Shown: positions 25,727 through 35,019 of the stretch, piece by piece
Numbering within the stretch: the stretch's first letter is position 1
Layout: each line of letters opens with the position of its first letter
The notes under the pieces: generated by a model
Seen by the model: only the letters and a program-made list of their open reading frames with translations
Database searches by the model: none
What the model was told of the DNA's origin: nothing
Position numbers and translations under genes: made by a program
Source: Ectopseudomonas composti
GTDB lineage: Bacteria; Pseudomonadota; Gammaproteobacteria; Pseudomonadales; Pseudomonadaceae
DNA length: 64,000 bases
Assembly (NCBI RefSeq): GCF_001567565.1
Contig: NZ_LSSW01000022.1
Location: 248,001 to 312,000 of the forward strand
Direction of reading: 5' to 3'

Positions 25727-26586
25727 ACATGGATTTCGAGGAAGTTCGTCTGAGCCTGCCGCATATCGAGTTGGCTGCTCATCTCTACGGGCCGGAGGAC
25801 GGTTTGCCGGTTCTCGCTCTGCACGGCTGGCTGGATAACGCAGCGAGTTTCGCGCGGCTGGCGCCGAAGCTTCAGGGGCTGCGTATCGTCGCCCTGGATT
25901 TTGCCGGCCATGGCCACTCCGATCATCGTTCGCCAGGGGCCGGCTATGCGTTGTGGGACTATGCCTTTGACGTGCTCCAGGTCGCCGAACAGTTTGGCTG
26001 GGAGCGATTTTCCATCCTGGGTCATTCCATGGGCGCCATCACCGCGGTATTGCTCGCTGGGGCGATGCCCGAGCGGGTCGCGCGCCTGGCGTTGATTGAC
26101 GGCCTGGTGCCCTACACCGGTGAAGCGCAACAGGCACCCACCAAGCTGGGCGAGGCGTTGCGCGCCAGGCAGGCGCTCAGCGACAAGCGCAAACCGGTGT
26201 ATGCCGAGATGGCGCGCGCCGTCGAGGCGCGCATGAAAGGCGTCGGTGCGGTCAGCCGTGAGGCGGCCGAATTATTGGCCCAGCGCGGCCTGATGCCGGT
26301 GCCGGGTGGTTACACCTGGCGCACCGATAGTCGCCTGACGCTGCCGTCGCCGCTACGTCTGAGCTGGGCTCATGCCCAGGCCTTCGTTCGTGCGCTGCAG
26401 TGCCCGGTGAGCCTGGTACTGGCCGAGCAGGGGATGATGGGGGCGCAGTCGGCGGTGCAGGCGCTACTGGAGGATCTGCCGTTCGAGATCCACCACCTAC
26501 CGGGTGGTCACCATCTGCACCTGGATGACGAGGCGGGCGCGCAACGTGTAGCGGATTGTTTCAATCCATTCCTGCGCATTCCTTGA
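25723..26586 (+). CDS. Alpha/beta hydrolase (PA1622-like)
   Basis: A 287-residue alpha/beta hydrolase: L-H-G-W-L-D-N-A near residue 30, nucleophile elbow G-H-S-M-G-A near 102, and C-terminal catalytic His in P-G-G-H-H-L-H-L. It belongs to the MenH/epoxide-hydrolase-like group; substrate unknown. ATG 25723 overlaps the preceding hydrolase stop by 4 bases (an ATG two codons later is possible). The two hydrolases differ in sequence, so this is a functional pair rather than a recent duplication. Confidence 0.88.
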   Translation: MNMDFEEVRLSLPHIELAAHLYGPEDGLPVLALHGWLDNAASFARLAPKLQGLRIVALDFAGHGHSDHRSPGAGYALWDYAFDVLQVAEQFGWERFSILGHSMGAITAVLLAGAMPERVARLALIDGLVPYTGEAQQAPTKLGEALRARQALSDKRKPVYAEMARAVEARMKGVGAVSREAAELLAQRGLMPVPGGYTWRTDSRLTLPSPLRLSWAHAQAFVRALQCPVSLVLAEQGMMGAQSAVQALLEDLPFEIHHLPGGHHLHLDDEAGAQRVADCFNPFLRIP

Positions 26587-26713
26587 CTTGCCGGCGGCCC
26601 TGGGGAAAGGTGTGGCGGTCTGCCATGGAGGATCGCATGATCGACCCGTTAAACGTCGCCCGTTGCTGCTTTGCAAGCTCACCCGTTGTGTGTCTTCAGT
26701 GGACTGCCAGCTC

Positions 26714-27529
26714 ATGAAGGGGGCTGTGAAGTTCTTCTCTGCGGTGCTTGTCACGGTTTGCAGTGGTGCCGCACTGGCGGCCGATCCGCCCGGTAGTCAC
26801 GATCTCGAAGTCTTGCCGCGTTTCCCCGCCAGCCACATCGTCGCGTTCAAGCAAGCACCTGACGCCGAGCGGATCTATCCGCAAGGCTCCATTCGCCGTA
26901 TCAGCGGGCGCTTGCGTTACGAGCGAGAAATTCTCACGCGAGGCCGGCATCAGGCGGTGACCTACGAGCTACCGCGCACCCACAGTGCCGATCAGGTGTT
27001 CACCGCCGCGCGGGAAAGCCTGCTGAAAAAAGGTGCGGAACTGCTCTACTGGTGCGAGGGGCGCGAATGCGGTGCGAGCAGCCTGTGGGCCAACTCGGTA
27101 TTTGGCAACTCCACGCTGTACGGCTCCGACGATCAGCAGTCCTATGCCCTGTTGCGCCTGGCCGAGCCGAATCACGAAAGCCTGCTGGCGCTTTACAGCA
27201 TTACGCGTGGTAACCGCCGTGCATACCTGCATGTCGAGCAGTTGGACGCTGACGCACCGCTGGGAGTTCTTCTGCCCACCCCGGCGACCTTGCTGCGACA
27301 GCTGCGCAGCGATGGCGAGCTGAAACTGCCCGTCGAAGCCAAGGCCGACAGCGCCTGGGTGGAGGTTGTGGCGCGCAGCTTGCGTCTCGACAGCACATTG
27401 CGCGTTACCCTCGCCGGCAGCCAGGCCGAAGCCTGGCGCGAGGCGCTCATCGAGCAGCGTGTACGCGAAGCGCGCCTGGAGCTTGGCGAGGTTGAGGGCG
27501 ACACACTGAACGTGCGTTTGTTGCGTTAA
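26714..27529 (+). CDS. DUF4892 exported protein
   Basis: A 271-residue protein with signal peptide (hydrophobic 6-21, cleavage after Ala-Leu-Ala-Ala) and a DUF4892 body with Y-W-C-E-G-R-E-C-G near residue 110, a Cys pair that may form a disulphide. The C-terminal 70 residues look OmpA-like in predicted strand/helix alternation but lack the peptidoglycan-binding signature. Start ATG 26714 is taken because the signal peptide begins there; no strong Shine-Dalgarno. Function unknown; conserved after the hydrolase pair in pseudomonads (PA1623 position). Confidence 0.8.
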   Translation: MKGAVKFFSAVLVTVCSGAALAADPPGSHDLEVLPRFPASHIVAFKQAPDAERIYPQGSIRRISGRLRYEREILTRGRHQAVTYELPRTHSADQVFTAARESLLKKGAELLYWCEGRECGASSLWANSVFGNSTLYGSDDQQSYALLRLAEPNHESLLALYSITRGNRRAYLHVEQLDADAPLGVLLPTPATLLRQLRSDGELKLPVEAKADSAWVEVVARSLRLDSTLRVTLAGSQAEAWREALIEQRVREARLELGEVEGDTLNVRLLR

Positions 27530-27741
27530 TCAGGCTGTCAAACATGGCTGGCAAGTTCAGTCGGATTGTCCATGCATAATGCCCAGGCTGCGCTTATCGG
27601 CCACTCCATGGGAGCGCCTGCGGATCGTCTCGCAGGCCTCTCCTGGGGGGGGCGATGGCCTGTTAAGCTGTTGTCCACAATCGCCTGTGATCGAGCGCCC
27701 GTCAGGGCGCTTTGTCGTTTCGTCGAAGGGAGTTTCGCTTG

Positions 27742-28827
27742 ATGGCCACTAATGATCGTCTGCTGGTGCAGATCCTGCTGCTTGGCCTGCTGGCAGCCAG
27801 CCTCTGGGTGCTGGCGCCTTTCTGGTCGGCTCTGTTCTGGGCGGCGGTGCTGGCCTTCGCCAGTTGGCCGCTGATGCGCCTGTTGACGCAGTTGCTCAAC
27901 GGCCGAATGTCGCTCGCTGCGGGCATCCTTACCGGGCTCTGGGTGATCATGGTTGCGGTGCCGCTGGTCTGGCTGGGTTTCAATCTGGCCGACCACATCA
28001 AGGACGCCAATGCCTTGGTCAAGGACCTGCAGGTCGATGGCCTGCCGCCGCCACCGAGCTGGCTGGCCAGCATTCCGCTGGTTGGCGATCGCCTGGTGGA
28101 GCTGTGGCGCACCATCGACCAGCAGGGCGCCGCCTTCTTCGATACCTTGCGGCCTTATCTGGGGCAGGTCGGCAACTGGTTGGTGGCGCGTAGCGCGAAG
28201 ATCGGCGGGGGCATGGTCGAGCTGGCCTTGAGCCTGGTGCTGGTGTTCTTCTTCTACCGTGATGGCCCGCGCCTGGCGGTGTTCGTGCACAGCCTGCTGG
28301 AACGGCTGATCGGCGAGCGCGCCGATCACTATCTGGAACTGGTCGCCGGGACGGTGCAGCGGGTCGTCAACGGCGTGATCGGCACCGCAGCGGCGCAGGC
28401 CGTGCTGGCCTACGTCGGATTCATCATTGCCGGAGTGCCGGGGGCTCTGGTGCTCGGCCTGCTGACCTTCGCCTTCAGCTTCATCATGATCCCGCCGCTG
28501 ATCTGGGGGCCAGCTGTGGCGTGGCTGGTGTGGCAGGGGGAGATCGGCATGGCGATCTTCCTCGGTGTCTGGGGCTTCTTCGTCATCAGCGGCGTGGACA
28601 ATATCCTCAAGCCTTACCTGATCAGTCGTGGCGGCAACCTGCCGCTGGTGGTGGTGCTGCTCGGTGTGTTCGGCGGCATTCTGGCGTTCGGCTTCATGGG
28701 CCTGTTCCTCGGCCCGACCCTGCTGGCAGTGGCCTACAGCCTGCTCAGCGACTGGGTGGCGAACAAGACGCCAGCCGCCGAAGCACTGGTTGACAAGCCG
28801 CTGCCGGGCGAGGAACCACGCGGCTGA
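27742..28827 (+). CDS. AI-2E family (PerM-like) transporter
   Basis: A 361-residue inner-membrane protein of the AI-2E/PerM family with about eight helices: N-terminal pair (10-25, 30-50), 60-80, a soluble stretch 90-150, and a C-terminal cluster with G-V-P-G-A-L-V-L-G-L-L-T and P-L-I-W-G-P. Members include Na+/H+ antiporters and possible signal exporters; the substrate here is open. GGGAG lies before ATG 27742. It converges on the patatin gene with the two stop codons abutting as TGATCA (28825-28830). Confidence 0.88.
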   Translation: MATNDRLLVQILLLGLLAASLWVLAPFWSALFWAAVLAFASWPLMRLLTQLLNGRMSLAAGILTGLWVIMVAVPLVWLGFNLADHIKDANALVKDLQVDGLPPPPSWLASIPLVGDRLVELWRTIDQQGAAFFDTLRPYLGQVGNWLVARSAKIGGGMVELALSLVLVFFFYRDGPRLAVFVHSLLERLIGERADHYLELVAGTVQRVVNGVIGTAAAQAVLAYVGFIIAGVPGALVLGLLTFAFSFIMIPPLIWGPAVAWLVWQGEIGMAIFLGVWGFFVISGVDNILKPYLISRGGNLPLVVVLLGVFGGILAFGFMGLFLGPTLLAVAYSLLSDWVANKTPAAEALVDKPLPGEEPRG

Positions 28828-29841
28828 TCAGCCGCGTTCGCTTTCGTACTTGTCGAGGGTGTCGCGAGCGATCTGCCGCCCCAGCATGATCAGCTCCGGT
28901 GCCTTGTAGAACTCGAAGAAGCGGCAGGCGCGCTTGGGCACGTTGATCAGGATGTCCGGCGGGTAGCCGGCGATCTTGTACTGCGCCAGAGATGTCTGCA
29001 TGACCTCGAAACTCTGGTTGACCAGCTCCAGCAGCGACGCCGGCCCGCTGAACTCGACGACTCGCGAGCCGCTGGCGGACTTGGGCACCGGTTCATCTTC
29101 GTCCGCTTTGCGGCTTGGCGCGCCTGCCGGGCTGACGTCGTCGGCGATGCGTTGCTCCTCGGCGAGCAGTAGGGCATCGTCCTCGCTCTTGCGGCGAAAG
29201 CTCGGCAGGCGCGAGCCAAGGTTGCTCATCAATTGATCGATACGGCCCTTGAGGGCGGCAGGGCGCTCGATTACTGGCAACTGGTAGTGATTCTGGTTGG
29301 TGGCATTGAGGTTGACCGCGATGATCAGGTCGCAGTGGCTGGAAACCACCGGCACGATTGGTAGCGGGTTGAGCAAGCCGCCATCGACCAACATGCGCTT
29401 GCCCTGGATGACTGGCGTGAACAGGCTGGGAATCGCCGCCGAGGCGCGCATCGCCTGGTGCAGGCAACCTTCCTGGAACCATATTTCCTGCTGGTTGGTC
29501 AGGTCGGTGGCAACCGCTGTGAAGGGGATTGCGAGGTTTTCGATGTCCACGTCGCCGACGATTTCCTGGATGCGTCCGAACACCCGCTCGCCACGGATAG
29601 CGCCGAGGCGAAAGCTGACGTCGAGCAGGCGCAGTACGTCGAGGTAATCCAGGCTTTCCGTCCATTCACGGTATTCGCGCAGCTTGCCTGCAGCGAAGAT
29701 GCCGCCGACCACTGCGCCCATCGAGCAGCCGGCGATACAGCCGATCTCGTAGCCGCGCTCCTGCAATTCTTCGATCACGCCGATGTGCGCATAGCCGCGC
29801 GCACCTCCTGAGCCCAGTACCAGCGCCACTTTCTTGCTCAT
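28828..29841 (-). CDS. Patatin-like phospholipase (RssA-like)
   Basis: A 337-residue patatin family protein. Oxyanion motif G-S-G-G-A-R-G-Y-A-H-I-G (9-20), nucleophile serine in G-C-S-M-G (about 38-42) and D-G-G for the catalytic aspartate (about 154-156). Predicted to hydrolyse acyl esters of phospholipids in the cytoplasm. A charged, low-complexity stretch (about 215-265) separates the lipase domain from a conserved C-terminal extension. Start ATG 29841 follows AGGGGGA. It is transcribed alone. Confidence 0.9.
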   Translation of the reverse strand: MSKKVALVLGSGGARGYAHIGVIEELQERGYEIGCIAGCSMGAVVGGIFAAGKLREYREWTESLDYLDVLRLLDVSFRLGAIRGERVFGRIQEIVGDVDIENLAIPFTAVATDLTNQQEIWFQEGCLHQAMRASAAIPSLFTPVIQGKRMLVDGGLLNPLPIVPVVSSHCDLIIAVNLNATNQNHYQLPVIERPAALKGRIDQLMSNLGSRLPSFRRKSEDDALLLAEEQRIADDVSPAGAPSRKADEDEPVPKSASGSRVVEFSGPASLLELVNQSFEVMQTSLAQYKIAGYPPDILINVPKRACRFFEFYKAPELIMLGRQIARDTLDKYESERG

Positions 29842-30072
29842 TGACGAATCCCCCTGTGAAGTCTCGACCTTACTCGGGCCGTGAGGCTCAGCCAAGGGCG
29901 TGCGTGGCAGAAACTGTCGGCTGCCGCTTCGAAGTGCCTACAGGCTCGCCTTCCGTCCGTCGGCATCGGTATGATCAGGCAAGCGAAGCGGCGAGTACCG
30001 GGCACTTTCCCTTTGCCGCAGCGTCATAGACTGGGCCAATCCGTAGTCATATCCGTTCGAGGAGTGTGGTCG

Positions 30073-30351
30073 ATGAAACACTGGATCTGTTTGCCGCTGC
30101 TTGTGGTGACGCTCACCGGCTGTGCCGGCAAGACCGTCTACCGCGAGACCTGCGCCAATCAGCTGGATGCTGCCTGGAAGGAGCTGAGCATCGCCGAGGC
30201 TGAAGGTTTCGCCGGTACCGTAAGCTACTCCAAGGCATTCTCTCTGCTCACCGCTGCCAAGACCCAGCAGCAGTTCGAGGCCTATGCAGGCTGTACCAGC
30301 AAGGCCGAACGTGCGCGCTTCTACATCCGTGAATCGCGAGCGGGGCGTTGA
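30073..30351 (+). CDS. Small lipoprotein
   Basis: A 92-residue predicted lipoprotein: signal 1-16 and lipobox L-T-G-C with Cys17, then Ala-Gly, so outer-membrane targeting is expected. The mature part is helical with Y-R-E-T-C-A-N-Q-L-D-A-A-W and a second cysteine pair, similar to small conserved Pseudomonas lipoproteins. Function unknown. GAGGAG is 8 bases before ATG 30073. Its TGA overlaps the ATG of the flavin reductase gene (TGATG). Confidence 0.8.
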   Translation: MKHWICLPLLVVTLTGCAGKTVYRETCANQLDAAWKELSIAEAEGFAGTVSYSKAFSLLTAAKTQQQFEAYAGCTSKAERARFYIRESRAGR

Positions 30352-30956
30352 TGCAACTCGATTTTGCCGAGCTGAGCCCCCTCGAAGCCTATCGCTGGCT
30401 GGCTTCCAGCGTGACGCCGCGGCCCATTGCCTGGGTTTCGACCCGTTCGGCCGATGGGGTGGCCAACCTGGCGCCGTTCAGTTTCTTTCAGGTCATCAGC
30501 GACAATCCGCCAACCTTGCTGGTCAACGTCAATACTCGCGATGACGGCAGTCTCAAGGACACCTTGAGCAATGCCCAGGCCAGCGGCGAGCTGGCGATTC
30601 AGCTGGTCAGCTTCGCGCAGGCCGAGGCGATGAACGCCAGTGCCGCGGTCCTGCCTCATGAGGTCAGCGAGTTCGCCCATTGCGCCATTGCCAGCCAACC
30701 CTGCGAGCGCATCGACGTGCCCCGTGTCACAGGCGCGGCGGTAACCTTCGAGTGCCGCGTGGCGCAGATTCAGCCTTATCCGGCGCAACAACCTACCTGT
30801 CATCTGATCTTCGCCGAAGTGCTGCTGGCGCATGTCGATGACGCGGTGCTCACCGAGCAGGGCCGTATCGACCCGCTGAAGCTCGACCTGGTCGGTCGTC
30901 TGGGGGGCAGCGCCTACTGCCGTACGCGTGACCTGTTTCAGATGCAGCGTCCCTGA
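30351..30956 (+). CDS. Flavin reductase-like (FMN-binding split barrel) protein
   Basis: A 201-residue split-barrel flavoprotein of the flavin_reduct type. S-S-V-T-P-R-P-I-A-W-V-S-T (20-32) and A-P-F-S-F-F (about 43-48) form the FMN-binding edge, and N-T-R-D-D-G follows. It may reduce flavin for a monooxygenase or act as an FMN-dependent oxidoreductase; no monooxygenase is adjacent. Start ATG 30351 overlaps the lipoprotein stop by one base. Confidence 0.88.
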   Translation: MQLDFAELSPLEAYRWLASSVTPRPIAWVSTRSADGVANLAPFSFFQVISDNPPTLLVNVNTRDDGSLKDTLSNAQASGELAIQLVSFAQAEAMNASAAVLPHEVSEFAHCAIASQPCERIDVPRVTGAAVTFECRVAQIQPYPAQQPTCHLIFAEVLLAHVDDAVLTEQGRIDPLKLDLVGRLGGSAYCRTRDLFQMQRP

Positions 30957-31082
30957 AGTCGGCCTGAAAGCGACGTTCAGTTAACTTTTTCGGCCATCTG
31001 GGTATCTACTGGCTTGTCGCCAGCAGCTTGCGCTCCTATGTTTTAGGATTCGGGGGCTAGCTGCAGTAGGCAGGGGGTTGTC

Positions 31083-33050
31083 ATGGGTGGCTCATTGGGC
31101 AAGCGGTTGGCCAGTCTGAGTACAACCAGCAAGTTGATGCTGGGCTTTGCTCTTGTGTTGATTCTGACGGCTCTGGTAGCGGCTACCGGGCTGCTGGCGT
31201 TACGTGAGGTCAGTGCGGGCGCCGAGTTGCAGCAGCGCATGAGCGCTCTTGGCGAGCAGGTGCTGCGCATGCGCCAGAGTGAGCAGGCATTCGCACTGGA
31301 CGGCGACAGCAAGCACGCCGAGCGTTTGGCCGAGCAGGCCGAGAGCATCGTGCAGACGGGGCAGGCCCTGCAAGCCGAGCTCGACAGTGACACCGCGGCG
31401 GTTCTGGCTCAGGTCGAGCCCGCGTTGGCCGACTACCGCAGCGCCTTCGCCCGTTATGTCGAACTCACCGATAACATGCAGCTGTCCCTGCAGGCCGCCG
31501 ATTGGCTGGTGGTCAGTGCCGCCAATAGCCTGGATCTGCTGCAGGAGGGATTGTCCGAGGACGGGGTCGACCTGCTCAAGAGCTCCCAGGGCGAGCAGGG
31601 CGGCGATTCGGTGCTGCAGGCTGGCAAGGTCGGCAAGATCCACCAGTTGCTGCTGCAGGCGCTGGACCAGGCGCGCCAGCGTCTGGAGGCCAGCCGGCGC
31701 AGCGATAGCGATGAACAGAGCGAAATCGCCCAGGCCGGCGAGGCGCAGGCGTTGGCTGCCGAATTGCGTGATGCGCTGGAGGATCCCGGCTACGCCGCCG
31801 TTCTGGGCGAGGTGGTGGTCAATGTCGATTCGTTCAACGAACGCCTGAAGGAATACGCCACCCAGTTGCAGCAGCAGAAACAGGTCTATGCGCAATTGGT
31901 GGCGCAGGTCGACCAGTTGCTCCAGCGAGTCGACCTGGCTGTGCAAACCCAGCGTCAGACCATGCAGGCCGAACGTCAGGCCAGCAGCGGCCTGATCATC
32001 GCAGCGGCCGCTCTGGCTCTGCTGTTCGGCCTGGGTGCGGCGATCATGATCAGTCTGGCCATCGTGCGACCCTTGAAGCGCGTGATTGGCCTGGCCGAGT
32101 CCATCGCCAGTGGCGACCTCAGCGTACATATCGAGCAAGATCGCCGCGATGAGATCGGCCAATTGCTGGCGGCGATGCAAGGCATGGCCGGTAACTTGCG
32201 CGATATGGTTGGCCGCCTGCAGAGCGGTGTGGCGCAGATTTCCGGCGCCGCGCAGACGCTATCGGCCACTGCGGAGCAGACGCGTCAAGGCGTCAATGGA
32301 CAGAAGATGGAGACCGACCAGGTCGCCACCGCCATGAGCCAGATGACCGCCACCGTGCATGAGGTGGCGCGTAATGCCGAAGCGGCAGCAGCCTCCACTG
32401 AGCAGGCTGATCAACGTGTCGGTAGCGGGAATCAGGTGGTACGCCAGACCCTGCAGCGTATCGAACAACTGGCCGGCGCGATGGAGGCGACCACCGCGAG
32501 TATCCAGCGCCTGAGCCAGGACACCCAGCGTATCGACGCCGTGCTCGATGTAATCAAGAGCGTGGCCGAGCAGACCAACCTGCTGGCGCTCAATGCGGCC
32601 ATCGAGGCTGCGCGCGCGGGCGAACAGGGGCGCGGTTTCGCGGTGGTCGCCGATGAGGTGCGGGCGCTGGCCAAGCGCACCCAGCAATCCACCGCCGAGA
32701 TCGAGTCGCTGATTGCGGCTCTGCGCGAGGGCAGCCGCCGTGCCGTGGCGGACATGGAGCAGAGCTCCAGTCTGGTCGGCCTGACGGTCGACGATGCCAA
32801 TCAGACCGAGGGCGCCCTGGCGGCCATTGCCGAAGCGGTAAGCCTGATTTCCGAGATGAATCAGCAGATCGCCGCAGCGGCCGAAGAGCAGACCGCGGTA
32901 GCCGAAGAGATCAATCGCAGCGTTACCTCGATCCGTGATATCGCCGACCAGTCGGCTACGGCCATGGACGAAACCGCCGCGTCGAGTATCCAGTTGGCGG
33001 AACTGGGGCGCGAGCTTCAGGGAATGGCGGGGCATTTCCGGCTTACATAG
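31083..33050 (+). CDS. Chemoreceptor with HBM-type ligand domain
   Basis: A 655-residue transmembrane chemoreceptor. TM1 19-40, a large all-helical periplasmic domain 41-300 (about 260 residues, the size of helical bimodular sensors such as McpS of P. putida, which bind TCA-cycle acids), TM2 301-325, HAMP 326-380, and signalling tip [16 protein letters not shown] near 497-512. GGGGG lies before the ATG. It is monocistronic. The HBM assignment rests on size and helical content, not on a profile match. Confidence 0.9.
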   Translation: MGGSLGKRLASLSTTSKLMLGFALVLILTALVAATGLLALREVSAGAELQQRMSALGEQVLRMRQSEQAFALDGDSKHAERLAEQAESIVQTGQALQAELDSDTAAVLAQVEPALADYRSAFARYVELTDNMQLSLQAADWLVVSAANSLDLLQEGLSEDGVDLLKSSQGEQGGDSVLQAGKVGKIHQLLLQALDQARQRLEASRRSDSDEQSEIAQAGEAQALAAELRDALEDPGYAAVLGEVVVNVDSFNERLKEYATQLQQQKQVYAQLVAQVDQLLQRVDLAVQTQRQTMQAERQASSGLIIAAAALALLFGLGAAIMISLAIVRPLKRVIGLAESIASGDLSVHIEQDRRDEIGQLLAAMQGMAGNLRDMVGRLQSGVAQISGAAQTLSATAEQTRQGVNGQKMETDQVATAMSQMTATVHEVARNAEAAAASTEQADQRVGSGNQVVRQTLQRIEQLAGAMEATTASIQRLSQDTQRIDAVLDVIKSVAEQTNLLALNAAIEAARAGEQGRGFAVVADEVRALAKRTQQSTAEIESLIAALREGSRRAVADMEQSSSLVGLTVDDANQTEGALAAIAEAVSLISEMNQQIAAAAEEQTAVAEEINRSVTSIRDIADQSATAMDETAASSIQLAELGRELQGMAGHFRLT

Positions 33051-33145
33051 CGTCTGGCCTCACAGTTTCGTGAGCAAAAATTTCATAGCGCTTTGCCGTC
33101 AGCGGGCGCCCCAGTAGCATCGACCTTCTGCATAAGGAGTAAACG

Positions 33146-34063
33146 ATGCGAACCAAACTGGATGCCTGCCTCGACTCGGTCAATCAGGTGTTGTTGGGCA
33201 AAGAGGCGCAGGTGCGCCTGGCGCTGACCTGTCTGTTGGCGCGTGGTCATTTGCTGATCGAAGACCTGCCGGGCATGGGCAAGACCACGCTCAGTCACGC
33301 CCTGGCGCGGGTGCTGGGGCTCAGCTTCCAGCGCATCCAGTTCACCTCCGACCTGCTGCCGGGCGATATTCTCGGCACCTCGGTGTTCGACAAGGACAGC
33401 GGGCAGTTCGTCTTCCATCCCGGGCCGATCTTCGCCGAGCTGGTGCTGGCCGACGAGATCAACCGCGCTACACCGAAAAGCCAGAGCGCATTGCTCGAAG
33501 CCATGGAGGAGGGGCAGGTGACCATCGAGGGCGCGACCCGGCCACTGCCTGAGCCGTTTTTCGTCATCGCCACGCAGAATCCGGTCAGCAGTGGCGGTAC
33601 CTTCGCCTTGCCCGAGTCCCAACTCGACCGTTTCCTCATGCGCCTGTCGCTCGGCTATCCGGCGCAGGCCGCAGAGCGGGCGCTGCTGCTGGGTGGCGCC
33701 CGGCGCGATCTGTTGCCACGGCTCGAGCCGATCCTCGATCACGCCGAGCTGGCGCGCCTGCAGGCGCTCGTGCCCAAGGTGCGGGCCAGCGATGCCTTGA
33801 TCGACTACGTGTTGCGTCTGGTCGAGGCGACGCGCAGTCAGCCGCAGTTCGCCTGGGGGCTATCGCCGCGTGCCAGCCTGGCCTTGCTCGCCGCCGCTCG
33901 GGCCTGGGCGCTGCTGGCCGAGCGTGACTATGTGATTCCCGAAGACGTGCAGGCGGTGCTGCCCTCGGTGGTCGGCCATCGCCTGCGTGAGCGCGCCGAT
34001 CCTAGCGGTCATGGTGGCGGCAGCCTAGTGCAATGGCTGTTGCGCGAAGTGCCCGCGCTCTGA
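33146..34063 (+). CDS. MoxR family AAA+ ATPase
   Basis: A 305-residue AAA+ protein. Walker A at D-L-P-G-M-G-K-T-T (about 40-48), Walker B L-V-L-A-D-E-I-N-R (about 105-113), sensor I A-T-Q-N-P-V and a C-terminal lid domain. MoxR proteins act as chaperones for partner proteins, often von Willebrand or DUF58 proteins. AAGGAG precedes the ATG by 7 bases. First gene of the moxR-DUF58-tgpA operon (PA2875-PA2873 order). Confidence 0.95.
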   Translation: MRTKLDACLDSVNQVLLGKEAQVRLALTCLLARGHLLIEDLPGMGKTTLSHALARVLGLSFQRIQFTSDLLPGDILGTSVFDKDSGQFVFHPGPIFAELVLADEINRATPKSQSALLEAMEEGQVTIEGATRPLPEPFFVIATQNPVSSGGTFALPESQLDRFLMRLSLGYPAQAAERALLLGGARRDLLPRLEPILDHAELARLQALVPKVRASDALIDYVLRLVEATRSQPQFAWGLSPRASLALLAAARAWALLAERDYVIPEDVQAVLPSVVGHRLRERADPSGHGGGSLVQWLLREVPAL

Positions 34064-35019
34064 TGCCTGCAGCGCTGAAACCACTCTGGCGACGCTGGTT
34101 GGCCAGACGTATTCCACCAGCAGCGAGCGTGCGCCTGAATCAGCGGCGTATTTTCATTCTGCCCAGCCGGGTCGGTGCTGCCTTCGCCGTTGCGTTGCTG
34201 CTGATGCTGCTGGTGGGTATCAATTACCAGAACAGCCTCGCCTACGGCCTGACCTTCCTGCTGATGGCGGTGTTCGTCGTCACCATCTTGCATACCTACC
34301 GCAACCTGGCTGGGCTGGTGCTCAAGGCAGGCGGCGGCGGGGCAGTGTTCGTTGGCGAGCAGGCACGCTTTCGCGTTCGCCTGGAAAGTCGCGAACGTGA
34401 GCACCAGGCCGTCGCGCTGGGTTGGCCGCCTGCTGAACTGGTGGTCAGTGACGTGCCGCGTGAAGGCCAGACGGAAGTCGAGCTGAGCCTGCTGGCCGAG
34501 CGGCGCGGCTGGTTGCGACCCGAGCGGCTGCGGGTGGAAAGCCGTTTTCCCTTGGGCTTGCTGGTGGCCTGGAGCTGGGTCGATCTGGACCAGGCGCTGC
34601 TGGTCTATCCGCGGCCGCTGGAAGGCGACCTGCCGTTGTCGGCGGGCCTGGGCGATGACGAGGAAGAGCAGGGCATGCGTGCTCGCGCTCAGGGTGCCGA
34701 CGATTTTCAGGGCCTGCGTGAATATCAGCCGGGAGACTCGAAACGGCGCCTGCACTGGAAAGCCTATTCGCGTGGCCAGGGCCTGCTGGTCAAGGATTTC
34801 GCCGTGCTCAGCGGACGTGATCTGTGGCTGGACTTCGACAGTCTCGGTGGCGACAGCGAAATGCGTCTGTCGCTGCTCTGTCACTGGGTGCTGCAGCTCT
34901 CCGAGCGTCAGCAGGCATTCGGTCTGCAACTACCGGGGCAGGTGATCGCAGCGGATTATGGCGACGGCCATCGTGATGCCTGCCTGCGTGCCCTGGCCCT
35001 GTTCGGGGGGCGCGCATGA
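34063..35019 (+). CDS. DUF58 domain membrane protein
   Basis: A 318-residue protein with two N-terminal helices (about 35-50 and 54-75) and a cytoplasmic DUF58 domain whose core motif is R-E-Y-Q-P-G-D-S-K-R-R-L-H-W-K (about 218-232). DUF58 proteins partner MoxR ATPases. Start ATG 34063 overlaps the MoxR stop by one base (TGATG); an ATG at 34033 in the same frame would overlap by 31 bases and is less likely. Its stop overlaps tgpA by 4 bases. Confidence 0.93.
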   Translation: MPAALKPLWRRWLARRIPPAASVRLNQRRIFILPSRVGAAFAVALLLMLLVGINYQNSLAYGLTFLLMAVFVVTILHTYRNLAGLVLKAGGGGAVFVGEQARFRVRLESREREHQAVALGWPPAELVVSDVPREGQTEVELSLLAERRGWLRPERLRVESRFPLGLLVAWSWVDLDQALLVYPRPLEGDLPLSAGLGDDEEEQGMRARAQGADDFQGLREYQPGDSKRRLHWKAYSRGQGLLVKDFAVLSGRDLWLDFDSLGGDSEMRLSLLCHWVLQLSERQQAFGLQLPGQVIAADYGDGHRDACLRALALFGGRA

